The position numbers and the translations under genes are program-made. Positions 51,847 through 60,240 of a DNA stretch of 64,000 nucleotides are shown here, in pieces. The stretch is from Oscillospiraceae bacterium. GTDB taxonomy: Bacteria > Bacillota > Clostridia > Saccharofermentanales > Saccharofermentanaceae. The DNA lies in NCBI GenBank assembly GCA_902780785.1, contig CACZGS010000003.1, positions 62,001 to 126,000 on the forward strand. The letters run 5' to 3'. A model generated the notes under the pieces. That model was not told the DNA's origin. It made no database searches and was given only the letters and a program-made list of their open reading frames with translations. Numbering within the stretch: the first letter of the stretch is position 1; each line of letters opens with the position of its first letter.

Positions 51847-52230
51847 TCAAACTGTCAGCTCGATCAGATTGCCTTCTATTGCAATAACGCAGCTCTCATA
51901 ATAGCCGTCGCCTGTCGTTCTGGGTCCGCTAATAACATTATATCCGTCTGCCCTTAACCTTCCGGTCAGATCATCAACAGCTTCTTTACTGCCAAGCGAG
52001 AAAGCGATATGAGCATACCCGGTTCGGGATGATTTATTACCTGCGTCTGTCATTTCCGGTTTATTCATGAGTTCAAGGCGCGAACCATCATCAAAACTGA
52101 TGAAGTACGAACGAAAGCCTGTATTCAGATTCCTGTATCCGTCATTTGAGATGCCGCCCAAATAATTAACAAAGAATTCCTTTGCTTTTTCGAGATCATT
52201 CACATACAGGGCAACATGTTCGATTCTCAT
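51847..52230 (-). CDS. VOC-superfamily (glyoxalase/bleomycin-resistance-like) protein
   Basis: A 127-residue protein of two beta-alpha-beta-beta-beta modules. It opens RIEHVALYVNDLEKAKEFFVNYLGG, the family signature, and includes FDDGSRLELM, GYAHIAFSLGSKEAVDDLT and GYYESCVIAIEGNLIEL, with His4 and Glu as likely metal ligands. Such proteins include lyases, isomerases and antibiotic-binding proteins; no role can be assigned. The ribosome binding site is weak. Confidence 0.82.
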   Translation of the reverse strand: MRIEHVALYVNDLEKAKEFFVNYLGGISNDGYRNLNTGFRSYFISFDDGSRLELMNKPEMTDAGNKSSRTGYAHIAFSLGSKEAVDDLTGRLRADGYNVISGPRTTGDGYYESCVIAIEGNLIELTV

Positions 52231-52259
52231 GTTCCGGGGTTCTCGCAGTCGATCTTCTA

Positions 52260-53633
52260 TTACTCTTCAGCGATCTCTCTTGCGACAAACACGCCTGATG
52301 CGGATGCATGAGACAGTGAGTGCGTTACACCTGATCCGTCACCGATTACGAACAGACCGGGATAACGTGTCTCAAGTCTGTCGTTGATCGCAACTTCCAT
52401 GTTGTAGAACTTGACTTCAACACCATAGAGCAATGTATCGTCATTTGCAGTACCGGGAGCGATCTTATCGAGCGCATAGATCATCTCGATGATACCGTCT
52501 AATATTCTCTTCGGAAGAACGAGTGAAAGATCACCCGGAGTTGCCTTAAGAGTAGGCCTTACGGTTGACTCTTCGATTCTGGAAGCATTAGATCGCCTTC
52601 CTCTCGTAAGATCACCGAAGCGCTGTACGATTACGCCGCCTCCGAGCATGTTGGAAAGCCTTGCGATAGATTCGCCGTAGCCGTTTGAATCCTTGAAGGG
52701 CTCAGAGAAATGCTTTGATACGAGCAAAGCGAAGTTCGTATTCTGGGACTGGAGCTCCGGATTATCGAAGCTGTGGCCGTTAACAGTAACGATACCGTTC
52801 GTGTTCTCTGTAACGACATAGCCGTAAGGATTCATGCAGAATGTTCTTACCTTGTCTTCGAACTTCTCCGTGCGGTAAACGATCTTACTCTCATAAAGCT
52901 CGGATGTGAGGTCTGAGAATACGACTGCCGGGAGCTCTACTCTGACACCGATATCAACTCTGTTGGAATAAGTCTCGATATCAAGCTCTCTGCAAACCTT
53001 CTCGATCCACTTACTGCCTGAACGTCCGACGGAAACGATGCACTTCCTGCAAGTGTATGATTCGCCGCCGCATTCTACTTCATACGTGCCGTCATCCAGC
53101 ACCTTAAGATCACCGACGGGCGAATTGAAGAAGAAATCCACTTTATCCTTAAGCACATTGAATATATTGCCAAGCACCTGATAGTTCTTGTCGGTGCCGA
53201 GATGTCTTACGGAAGCATCGAGAAGGTGGAGCTTATTCTCAAGGCAGATCTTCTTAAATGAAGAACCTGCTGTTGAATAGAGCTTTGTTCCCTCACCGCC
53301 GTTGGCAAGGTTGATGCCGTCGACATACTTCATGAGCTCTAATGCTTTCTCCTTGCCGATGTGCTCGTACAAGGTTCCGCCGAAATCATTCGTGATGTTG
53401 TATTTGCCGTCAGAGAAAGCTCCTGCACCGCCGAATCCGCGCATGATAGCGCATGAAGGGCAATTGATGCAGCTCTTCACTTTATCTCCGTCGATGGGAC
53501 ATTTACGTTCTTCAAGAGGCTTTCCGGCCTCGAAAACAGCGACTTTAAGATCAGGTCTTAAATTTACGAGTTCATAGGCGGAGAATATACCGCCGGGGCC
53601 TGCGCCGATAATGATGACATCATAATTATTCAT
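52260..53633 (-). CDS. FAD-dependent oxidoreductase with an N-terminal Cys cluster
   Basis: A 457-residue flavoprotein. YDVIIIGAGPGGIFSAYEL is the Rossmann FAD site and GLFVIGDGSGVTHSLSHASA the C-terminal FAD contact. Near the N-terminus CPIDGDKVKSCINCPSC contributes several Cys residues typical of this uncharacterised 'NAD(P)/FAD-dependent oxidoreductase' family, perhaps an iron-sulfur or disulfide site. The closest known relatives act on quinones, tetrapyrroles or thiols. AAGGAGA lies six bases before the ATG. Confidence 0.8.
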   Translation of the reverse strand: MNNYDVIIIGAGPGGIFSAYELVNLRPDLKVAVFEAGKPLEERKCPIDGDKVKSCINCPSCAIMRGFGGAGAFSDGKYNITNDFGGTLYEHIGKEKALELMKYVDGINLANGGEGTKLYSTAGSSFKKICLENKLHLLDASVRHLGTDKNYQVLGNIFNVLKDKVDFFFNSPVGDLKVLDDGTYEVECGGESYTCRKCIVSVGRSGSKWIEKVCRELDIETYSNRVDIGVRVELPAVVFSDLTSELYESKIVYRTEKFEDKVRTFCMNPYGYVVTENTNGIVTVNGHSFDNPELQSQNTNFALLVSKHFSEPFKDSNGYGESIARLSNMLGGGVIVQRFGDLTRGRRSNASRIEESTVRPTLKATPGDLSLVLPKRILDGIIEMIYALDKIAPGTANDDTLLYGVEVKFYNMEVAINDRLETRYPGLFVIGDGSGVTHSLSHASASGVFVAREIAEE

Positions 53634-53728
53634 AAAAAATCTCCTTTGCGGGGCAAGGATTACACTTAATTATAGAATTATCTCAGAACTCTTTCAAATA
53701 CCGCAGGGTGAAAAAATCAGGCAATAAA

Positions 53729-53758
53729 GCAGGCTCCGGTTACCCGCACGGAGCCTGC
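53729..53758 (-). terminator. Terminator of the sigma/anti-sigma operon
   Basis: A perfect 10-bp stem, GCAGGCTCCG/CGGAGCCTGC, with a 10-base loop, followed by TTTATT on the minus strand. Confidence 0.75.
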
Positions 53759-53782
53759 ATCAACAAAGAGAATAGGAAAGAA

Positions 53783-54475
53783 TTAATTCTCATCAACGTT
53801 CTGTGCAAAAAAGACAACAGTCTGCTCCCCTGCTACAACGGATGTATATTCATCTTTCGACAAAACAATTATCATGAATTCTTTATTAGCCTCTCTTTTT
53901 TTCAGATCGTTAAGCCATTCCGGTTCTGTTTTAACATTATCAATGACTGCAAATCCTTCGATAAGCTCGCCCTTCGGGTTCCTGACTATCTGTCCCCATC
54001 CGTAATCATCAGGTGTACCGCCGACAAATAAAGTAATCTTATATCCGTTCTCATCCACCTTTTCATAACGGAACACCTCACTTGCACTGCACTTATCGGT
54101 AATATCTTCCCATTTGCCGTCAAGGACAAAGTACAAGCGGCCGTCCTTGACCTGGCCCCAAGGCTCGACATCATCAAAAGTATAGGTAGCAGATACTCTG
54201 TGGATCTGTGATCCGTCACGTCCCGTAAACGATGTCTCATCTATTGAGACATTCAGATTATTGAAGTTTGACGTGAATGTCGAATAAATAGTCTCTGCTG
54301 CTTTGACAATGATCTCTCTGGTCCCGGGCACGATCATTATGATCGCTATTGCCGCTGCTACAGCTGCCACAGGTGCGAGCCACGTCTTTTTGGCCTTTTT
54401 CTTCTTCATAAGTCCGGCACGGATCTCTTCCTGCCTTGATTCATCCATTATTACTTTATCGAATGTATCTTTCAT
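53783..54475 (-). CDS. Putative anti-sigma factor
   Basis: A 230-residue single-pass membrane protein. Residues 1-31 are cytosolic (MKDTFDKVIMDESRQEEI onward, basic KKKKAKK before the helix), a TM helix spans ~32-50 and the rest is outside. The layout, with a short cytosolic part ahead of a TM helix and encoded directly after an ECF sigma gene, fits an anti-sigma factor of the RsiV/DUF4179 kind. The outside domain may sense an envelope signal. The gap to the sigma gene is four bases. Confidence 0.72.
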   Translation of the reverse strand: MKDTFDKVIMDESRQEEIRAGLMKKKKAKKTWLAPVAAVAAAIAIIMIVPGTREIIVKAAETIYSTFTSNFNNLNVSIDETSFTGRDGSQIHRVSATYTFDDVEPWGQVKDGRLYFVLDGKWEDITDKCSASEVFRYEKVDENGYKITLFVGGTPDDYGWGQIVRNPKGELIEGFAVIDNVKTEPEWLNDLKKREANKEFMIIVLSKDEYTSVVAGEQTVVFFAQNVDEN

Positions 54476-54479
54476 TTTT

Positions 54480-54950
54480 CTATTCCTCCAACCTGATCCG
54501 CAAACGCTCCTTGCCCCTGTTGATCCGCATTGCCACCGCGGATTCAGAAAGCCTTAATATCCCGCTGATCTCCTTATACGAGTAACCGGCATAGTAATGA
54601 AGATATATCGGTACCCTGAACTGTTCTTCCAGGCGCATCAGTTCATCGAAGACAGCTTTGTTCCTTTCCGTAAAACCGTCATAGTACTGCAGGTGCCATT
54701 CTTCGGATTCCAGATCGACGTCAGATCTGGAAGAAGTCTTAAGGTGATCTTTGCATTTATTTGCAGCCATCGTCATAAGATATGCTCTCTCGTTCTTATT
54801 CACGAAAGACACATGCTTATCCAGAAGCTTCGAAAAAACTTCCTGAACGATATCTTCGGCATCATGCTTCGAGCCGAGATATGAGACGGCAAATTTGTAA
54901 AGATCATTCGAATAAAGATCGAACAGCCTTACAACTTCCTCACTTTTCAA
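54480..54950 (-). CDS. ECF-family RNA polymerase sigma factor
   Basis: A 156-residue sigma-70 factor of the extracytoplasmic-function type with sigma region 2 (LFDLYSNDLYKFAVSYLG, DAEDIVQEVFSKLLDK) and region 4 (GYSYKEISGILRLSESAVAM, RINRGKERLR). The start is TTG at 54950, seven bases after GGGGAGG; the open frame from a GTG at 54983 lacks a site. It forms an operon with the anti-sigma gene. Its regulon is not identifiable here. Confidence 0.87.
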   Translation of the reverse strand: MKSEEVVRLFDLYSNDLYKFAVSYLGSKHDAEDIVQEVFSKLLDKHVSFVNKNERAYLMTMAANKCKDHLKTSSRSDVDLESEEWHLQYYDGFTERNKAVFDELMRLEEQFRVPIYLHYYAGYSYKEISGILRLSESAVAMRINRGKERLRIRLEE

Positions 54951-55045
54951 TCCTGAACCTCCCCTGCAGTTTTGAGATCTCACTATATTAACGAATCAGA
55001 TCATCGGTTTCTCACATTCTCACACAAAATCTTTGCAAAATAAAA

Positions 55046-55065
55046 AGGCACCCTTACGGATGCCT
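55046..55065 (-). terminator. Terminator overlapping the fur-like stop codon
   Basis: AGGCACCC pairs with GGATGCCT (one mismatch) around TTAC, then TTTTTATTTTG on the minus strand. The stem contains the last codons and the stop of the fur-like gene. Confidence 0.6.
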
Positions 55066-55482
55066 CGTTTTATTCATCTTTTCTTTGCATTCTTTACAGA
55101 TGCCGGTAATCATCAGATCTTTGTAATGAATGTCAAACCCGTATTCGTCAATAATCTTTTTCGCGGCTTCTTCAAGGATCTCATTCTTAAGATGAAATAC
55201 TTTATCGCATTCTGAACACTTTGCGTGCGCGTGCTTATTACAAGGGCCATGACCTTCGGAATACAGGTAACTGGTAGTTTTATCATTAACATCAGTATAC
55301 TTTAACAGGAACCCTTCATTACTAAGCTTATCAATAATACGGTATACAGAGGATCTGTTAGCCTGTTCAACCGGGGAATTGACACTATTACCAACATCCC
55401 GTGCGGTAAAACGCTTCTCGGGATTCTGCTTAAAAAATGCGAGTATAGCACTCGTGGGCGCTGTATTGTAACCGCCCTTCAT
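55054..55482 (-). CDS. Fur-family transcriptional regulator (Zur/PerR type)
   Basis: A 142-residue metalloregulator. The winged-helix part has FTARDVGNSVNSPVEQANRS (recognition region) and SSVYRIIDKLSNEGFLLKY. The dimerisation/metal part has CNKHAHAKCSECDKVFHLK and CKECKEK, giving structural Zn CxxC pairs and His-rich sensing sites. Which metal or peroxide signal it reads is open. A hyphenated dyad (55490-55543) upstream may be its own operator. The terminator overlaps its stop. Confidence 0.87.
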   Translation of the reverse strand: MKGGYNTAPTSAILAFFKQNPEKRFTARDVGNSVNSPVEQANRSSVYRIIDKLSNEGFLLKYTDVNDKTTSYLYSEGHGPCNKHAHAKCSECDKVFHLKNEILEEAAKKIIDEYGFDIHYKDLMITGICKECKEKMNKTRHP

Positions 55483-55489
55483 ATGCTGC

Positions 55490-55543
55490 CTCCGGGATAA
55501 AAATATTTCTTCGTACTATTATCTATAAACTGTTATCCGGGAG
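55490..55543. promoter_or_regulatory. Inverted repeat flanking the fur-like promoter
   Basis: CTCCGGGATAA (55490-55500) and TTATCCGGGAG (55533-55543) are inverted copies with one mismatch and a 32-base AT-rich spacer that holds the likely -10. Either dual operators or a looping site could explain this. Confidence 0.35.
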
Positions 55544-55551
55544 AAATCAAC

Positions 55552-55644
55552 ATGCTAGACATAAAATACAACAACTACCCTGAAAATAGCGTAAAAACAG
55601 GCCTCCAGACCGCAAAACGAGTTGTTTTTATCTGGTTTTTCTGA
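55552..55644 (+). CDS. Possible 30-residue small ORF divergent from the fur-like gene
   Basis: ATG at 55552, with GGGAG eight bases upstream, encodes 30 residues (MLDIKYNNYPENSVKTGLQ start) ending in a hydrophobic FIWFF. It overlaps the end of the convergent ECF S-component gene. A good ribosome binding site is the only support; chance is not excluded. Confidence 0.25.
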   Translation: MLDIKYNNYPENSVKTGLQTAKRVVFIWFF

Positions 55645-56149
55645 TTCTTATTGCGTAAGTGAGAGGGATCGCGATAACGATGGCCGCGCCTGCCTGGATA
55701 AGATTAAAGACAACTGAACCTGCAGCTGCAGCAATGTCATAATACAATGCTTCGAAAACAAAGTATCCGGCCACCATTATGAGTTCGGCAGCAACGGCAG
55801 CGATGAGTCTTATCACCAGTCCCAAAGCCTTCTTACCGTGGGAACTGTTCATTATGAGAGCTGCAACAAGTCCCATAAGTCCCTTGATCAGAAATGTGGG
55901 CGCGATATACATCGGATAACCTGCAATAAGGTCACTTAACGCAGAGCCGATGGCACCCGGGAAAAACGCGGCAGGTCCGATAAAAAACGATGCGATGAGG
56001 ATGACTCCGTCACCCAGGTTTATGTATCCGACCGCTGTGGGGATCCTTATCTGTGTTCCGATGAATACCAGAGCAGCGAAAACACCGCATAATGCGGTAA
56101 GACGAAGCTTCGACCTTTCTTTTGTTTTCGAACTCTCAGGCATTGCCAT
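55628..56149 (-). CDS. ECF transporter S component
   Basis: A 173-residue protein with about six helices and no other domain. LTALCGVFAALVFIGTQIRI, AVGYINLGDGVILIASFFIG and SDLIAGYPMYIAPTFLIKGL mark an ECF vitamin/metabolite-binding subunit. The ligand is unknown. It shares a TAATG overlap with the HAD phosphatase gene upstream, so the ligand may be a phosphorylated or dephosphorylated metabolite. The shared EcfA/T module must be encoded elsewhere. Confidence 0.85.
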   Translation of the reverse strand: MAMPESSKTKERSKLRLTALCGVFAALVFIGTQIRIPTAVGYINLGDGVILIASFFIGPAAFFPGAIGSALSDLIAGYPMYIAPTFLIKGLMGLVAALIMNSSHGKKALGLVIRLIAAVAAELIMVAGYFVFEALYYDIAAAAGSVVFNLIQAGAAIVIAIPLTYAIRIRKTR

Positions 56150-56805
56150 TACCTCATAAACCTTCTAAGCTCTAAAGGATCGGAGCAGATGTTTGCAGCT
56201 CCGTTCTCCATAAGGAATTCACGGGTCCTGTAACCCCATGCACAGCTTATTATATCAAGTCCGCTGTTCTCCGCGGTCTTTATGTCAGTATCGGAATCGC
56301 CGATATATACGGCTTCGCTGTTCTTGACGCCCAGAACATCAAGACATTTGTCGACAGGCTCTGATGAGGGCTTTCTCGCCACGCCTTCCATCGAACCTCT
56401 TACGTAATCGAAAAGCCCGGGAAAGAAATGATCTATAAGGATCTTCGCCGGCTCATCGTTCTTATTGGTAATGCATGCAAGCATCATGCCGTCAGACTTA
56501 AGGCGTGTCAGCACTTCCAGAATGCCGTTATAAGGCTTTGTGTTATCAAGGCAATGAGAATCGTAGTATGAGACATTGTCCTTAAGGAGCTTCAGCTTTA
56601 ATTCCTCGCTGTATTCTCCGGGATCAGCCGTAAGGCTTCTTTCGATGAATCTGACAACACCGTTATTTATGAAGGTCATTACCTGCTCTTCAGTCTGGGG
56701 TGCCAGATTATTCATCCTTCTTGCGGCATTGAGACCTGAAGTAAGCCCTCCTATCGTATCAAGGAGAGTACCGTCAAGATCAAAGCATGCCAGTCTATAT
56801 CTCAT
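56149..56805 (-). CDS. HAD-superfamily hydrolase (phosphoglycolate-phosphatase-like)
   Basis: A 218-residue phosphatase: motif I CFDLDGTLLDTIGG (nucleophile Asp 9), motif II CITNKNDEPAK, motif III Lys in SSEPVDKCLDVLG and motif IV YIGDSDTDIKTA. It has the Gph/PGP cap type. Substrate is unpredicted; co-expression with the ECF S component hints at processing of a transported compound. A TTGAAC/TATAAT promoter and a 5'-terminal hairpin lie upstream. Confidence 0.87.
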   Translation of the reverse strand: MRYRLACFDLDGTLLDTIGGLTSGLNAARRMNNLAPQTEEQVMTFINNGVVRFIERSLTADPGEYSEELKLKLLKDNVSYYDSHCLDNTKPYNGILEVLTRLKSDGMMLACITNKNDEPAKILIDHFFPGLFDYVRGSMEGVARKPSSEPVDKCLDVLGVKNSEAVYIGDSDTDIKTAENSGLDIISCAWGYRTREFLMENGAANICSDPLELRRFMR

Positions 56806-56855
56806 ATCACAGCCCGTTTAAGAATAAATTCCGACTTTAGGACAAGTCGCGAGTG

Positions 56856-56883
56856 ATTATAGCACGAATGTCCTTCCGTTCAA
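56856..56883 (-). promoter_or_regulatory. Promoter of the HAD-ECF operon with a 5'-terminal hairpin
   Basis: TTGAAC (56883-56878), 16-base spacer, TATAAT (56861-56856) on the minus strand. The predicted start at about 56849 makes a CGACTT-loop-AAGTCG hairpin (56832-56849) the first structure of the message. Confidence 0.55.
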
Positions 56884-56951
56884 TATCAGGTTATAGCATT
56901 AAATAGTATATATGCTAACATTTACTCAAAAGAATTTTTCGAGGTGAATAC

Positions 56952-57983
56952 ATGGCAATCATCAAGTTCAGCACTATGGATCTCGGCATTTATGACACAA
57001 GCGTAGTCATATCCGCGATCACACAGACCAATACAGCCAATAACAAACCGATGGTTAAGATCACGATAAGTGACGGCAGCGACACGATTACGGCGATCCA
57101 GTTCGATACCACTAAGGCAGACCTGGCTTATTCCGGCATCGAAGAAGGAATCACTGCTCTCATAAGGCTTGAGATCACGGATTACAAGGGCAGCAAGAGC
57201 TATAAGATCGTAAACATCAATCCAGTAAAGCTCCCCGAAGATGAGCTCAAACAGCTTATCAAGCTCCCTCCCGAAGACCCCACCAAGCTTACAAATGACA
57301 TCATCATGCTCATCAAGCAGTCTTCAGGCAGAGCTTATGACATGAATACCATTGACGTTCCGGATGACGATTTCTCGCTCACGGCACTCGCAGTAAGGAT
57401 CATCAAGTCCAATCTTACGGCATTTACCAAGTCTTCCGCGGCAAAGGCTATGCATCACAACATTTACGGCGGACTTGCCTACCACACATACAGAATGGTC
57501 AAGTCAGCTTATGCCGTTTGTGAGATCTACACCCTTCTTAACAGGGAGCTCCTTGTCTGCGGCACGGCTCTCCATGATATCGGCAAGCTTATCGAGATGA
57601 AGACATCCGATACGGGCATCGCAAAATATACCGATATGGGCAATCTCTTCGGCCATCCCCTTCTCGGAATCGAGATGATCGATCACGAGGTCTGGAATAA
57701 AAATCAGGCAATAGGCGGCAAATCCTATAACTCAGAGCAGGTCGCTATGCTCAAGCACATGATCGCATCCCACCACGGCCAGCCTGAATGGGGAGCCATC
57801 AGATCACCTTCCACACCGGAAGCCATGATCCTTCACGAGCTCGACATGATCGATTCACGCATGTACATGTACGAAGAGAACTTCAAGGATATGTCTTCTG
57901 GAAGCTCCAGCGAACCTGTATTCGGCATCGCAGGCGACGGAAAGACCGTTATCTACAAGAATTCTTTCAGTCAGTACGAATAA
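56952..57983 (+). CDS. YhaM-family 3'-5' exoribonuclease
   Basis: A 343-residue protein with an N-terminal OB-fold (~residues 10-85) and an HD metal domain: HHNIYGGLAYHTYRM, ALHDIGKLIE and MIASHHGQPEWGAIRSP followed by ILHELDMIDSRMYMY. YhaM nucleases degrade RNA and DNA from the 3' end. GAGGTG lies eight bases before the ATG. It is nine bases from the convergent transglutaminase gene with no terminator between. Confidence 0.9.
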   Translation: MAIIKFSTMDLGIYDTSVVISAITQTNTANNKPMVKITISDGSDTITAIQFDTTKADLAYSGIEEGITALIRLEITDYKGSKSYKIVNINPVKLPEDELKQLIKLPPEDPTKLTNDIIMLIKQSSGRAYDMNTIDVPDDDFSLTALAVRIIKSNLTAFTKSSAAKAMHHNIYGGLAYHTYRMVKSAYAVCEIYTLLNRELLVCGTALHDIGKLIEMKTSDTGIAKYTDMGNLFGHPLLGIEMIDHEVWNKNQAIGGKSYNSEQVAMLKHMIASHHGQPEWGAIRSPSTPEAMILHELDMIDSRMYMYEENFKDMSSGSSSEPVFGIAGDGKTVIYKNSFSQYE

Positions 57984-57992
57984 GATCACAGA

Positions 57993-59060
57993 TCAGATAT
58001 CGTAGTGGAACTCTTTTAGTTCGCCTTCCATTGTTTTGTAGTGAAGGACCTTATTATCTTCATCAAGTGAGATGAACCCGCAGTAACTTCTTATGTTGTA
58101 ACTGTTATCAGTTGCAGCATATGAGACGTTGGAACGGCTTACCCAGTATCCCGGAAGGATATCGACGGTAAGATCATTGATAATACAGTTGTCGCTGTTC
58201 CTTTCCGCATCGCTCATCATAAAATAATCGATATAGACGTTTTCCACACCGGGATAGCAATCCTTAAGGGCCCATGTCGTGTCGATGTGATAACCCTTGC
58301 CGTTGATCGTCACATAGGTCCATGCATGACACATACCGTCGTATGTACCGCAGGGCAGTCCGTCAACACCAACCTGCATGAGAAGATAAGCATAGACAGC
58401 AGCAAAATTGATGCACTGGCCGGTCTTTTTCATGAAGGTCTTATAAACATAGTTATCCCATTGGACGACTTCATATTCGTAGGTATAATTCTCGGCGACA
58501 TACAAATACAGCTTAAGCGCCTTCTCATAATCAGTATCATCAGGCTCTACAGTGCTGTTAATTATATCGGTGATCATAGTCTCAAATTCAGCCTGTCTCT
58601 TGGCATATTCATCTGCCGGCATCTTATAGCTGATCTTGCCTGTACCGTTCTCAAATGCCGGTGAACCGTCATCACTCTCCCCCTTTACCTTAAGGCCTGC
58701 TGCAGGGAAAAGACAACATAAAATGGTATCATCCGTGCTCCACTTATAAGCCTCTTCGCTTGCACACTTAAATGTGCTTTCACCTGCTCTTATTGCATCG
58801 CAAAGGTTGTACAATGCATCCCAGTACTCCTGCGGTACGCTCTTTGCAAGCTGGGCCGAATATACATGAGGATTGAATTCGAACTTTCCTTTAGACTCTG
58901 TCGCAGATGTCTCAGGCTCTGATTCGGTAAAGACTATCTTCTCTGCTGTCTGTGACGTCTCCGTTGAACCTGCTGAGGTCTGGACAGGCCCGCCGTTATT
59001 GCAGCCTGACAAGAGCACTGCAGCAACTAACAATATTCCGATTATCTTTTTACTCTTCAT
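57993..59060 (-). CDS. Transglutaminase-like lipoprotein (distal copy)
   Basis: A 355-residue secreted lipoprotein with lipobox LLSGC (Cys ~20), an acidic Ser/Thr linker and a transglutaminase/protease core: catalytic Cys in TGQCINFAAVYAYLL, His in CHAWTYVTINGKGYH and Asp in YHIDTTWAL. It is a close paralogue of the gene upstream (24 bases away), with matched layout and many shared blocks. Such enzymes crosslink or cut surface proteins or glycopeptides. GGGGAG lies before the ATG. Confidence 0.85.
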   Translation of the reverse strand: MKSKKIIGILLVAAVLLSGCNNGGPVQTSAGSTETSQTAEKIVFTESEPETSATESKGKFEFNPHVYSAQLAKSVPQEYWDALYNLCDAIRAGESTFKCASEEAYKWSTDDTILCCLFPAAGLKVKGESDDGSPAFENGTGKISYKMPADEYAKRQAEFETMITDIINSTVEPDDTDYEKALKLYLYVAENYTYEYEVVQWDNYVYKTFMKKTGQCINFAAVYAYLLMQVGVDGLPCGTYDGMCHAWTYVTINGKGYHIDTTWALKDCYPGVENVYIDYFMMSDAERNSDNCIINDLTVDILPGYWVSRSNVSYAATDNSYNIRSYCGFISLDEDNKVLHYKTMEGELKEFHYDI

Positions 59061-59084
59061 TTATGGTTTATTCTCCCCAAAAAC

Positions 59085-60158
59085 TTATATGTTCCCATAG
59101 TAGAACTCTTTTTGCTCATCATACATGGTTACATAGTGAACGATCTTCTTCTCTTCATCAAGAGACACGAATCTGCAGTAATCCCTGATACAGTAGTGAT
59201 CATCTGTGGCATCGAACTTAACATTGGTCTTATTCACATTGCATTCGGGCAGCAGAGTTACATCAGGATCAGTTAACTTGCAACCGTCAGCTATCCTGTT
59301 TTTATCACTCATCATGAAATAATCCAGATATATACCGTCAACGCCGTCAGCCTGAAGAGCCCATGTGGTATCGATATGATATCCCTTGCCGTCTATCACG
59401 GCATATGTCCATGCATGGCAAAGATCCTCGTAGATGCGGTAACTTACTGCATCGATATCAGCCTGAAGGAGAAGATAGGCATAGACAGAAGCGAAATTAA
59501 CGCACTGTCCCCTCTTCTCCATGAAACACGCATATACATAGTTCTCATCATCACCCATTTTATCTATGAGCGAGGTATCGTAAACATAGTTCTTCGCCAC
59601 GTAAAGATACAGCTTAAGGGCTCTCTCATATTCCGAGTCGTCTTTCTCTATCGTGCTGTTAAGGATATCCGTTATCAGGACTTCAAAATCAGATTCTCTC
59701 TTGAGAAAATCTTCAACAGGCATTTTATAAAGGATCTTTCCTGTTCCGTTCTCGAAAGCAGGAGAACCGTCGGTGCTCTTTCCTTCTATCTTCGCACCTG
59801 CCGGCGGGAAAAGATCACATAATACACCCACGTCAGTAGCCCAGTTATAGGCTTCCTGACTTGAACATTGGAATGTATCCTCGCCTTTTCTCAAGGCATC
59901 GCAAAGATTATAGAATGAATCCCAGTAATCCTGAGGGACCCTTTCTGCGATTTTTCCTGAATATACATGCGGATTGAATTCAAAGGGCTCGGAAGCCGTA
60001 GTTTCCGTTACAGAGGTTTCTGTTACGTCAGATGTCGCCGTCTGTCCGGCAACACCGCTTAAAACCGTCTGTTCTGTTGTTTCAGCTTTGCCCCTGTTAC
60101 ACCCTGAAACCAAAAAAGCAAAGGCCAGTACAAGACTTAAAACTTTCTCTCTTTTCAT
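59085..60158 (-). CDS. Transglutaminase-like lipoprotein (proximal copy)
   Basis: A 357-residue paralogue of the next gene: lipobox VSGC, a similar Ser/Thr linker and the same Cys (GQCVNFASVYAYLL), His (CHAWTYAVIDGKGYH) and Asp (HIDTTWAL) triad. The two must come from tandem duplication. This copy has its own candidate promoter (TATAAT at 60184-60179) inside a perfect 11-bp inverted repeat, a strong sign of regulated expression. AAGGGG lies before the ATG. Confidence 0.85.
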   Translation of the reverse strand: MKREKVLSLVLAFAFLVSGCNRGKAETTEQTVLSGVAGQTATSDVTETSVTETTASEPFEFNPHVYSGKIAERVPQDYWDSFYNLCDALRKGEDTFQCSSQEAYNWATDVGVLCDLFPPAGAKIEGKSTDGSPAFENGTGKILYKMPVEDFLKRESDFEVLITDILNSTIEKDDSEYERALKLYLYVAKNYVYDTSLIDKMGDDENYVYACFMEKRGQCVNFASVYAYLLLQADIDAVSYRIYEDLCHAWTYAVIDGKGYHIDTTWALQADGVDGIYLDYFMMSDKNRIADGCKLTDPDVTLLPECNVNKTNVKFDATDDHYCIRDYCRFVSLDEEKKIVHYVTMYDEQKEFYYGNI

Positions 60159-60161
60159 AGC

Positions 60162-60197
60162 AATTCCCCTTCCGTGCGATTATACAGAAGGGGAATT
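60162..60197. promoter_or_regulatory. Perfect 11-bp inverted repeat around the transglutaminase promoter
   Basis: AATTCCCCTTC (60162-60172) and GAAGGGGAATT (60187-60197) are exact inverted copies. The 14-base spacer holds the -10 box (minus-strand TATAAT, 60184-60179), and the proximal arm contains the ribosome binding site of the gene. It could be an operator or, in longer transcripts, a hairpin hiding the ribosome binding site. Confidence 0.6.
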
Positions 60198-60240
60198 AAA
60201 CTAAAAGCATCTAAATTTCGGCAAAAATCAGGTATTTTCG

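Noticed and set aside
54950..55053. ECF-type autoregulated promoter before the sigma gene
   Set aside because: A GAGAAACC and a CGTTAA are present but the spacing (~13 bases) is too short for known ECF promoters.
56149..56951. Riboswitch ahead of the HAD-ECF S operon
   Set aside because: The leader from the predicted start to the ATG is only about 45 bases, too short for a known vitamin riboswitch, and no conserved core was recognised.
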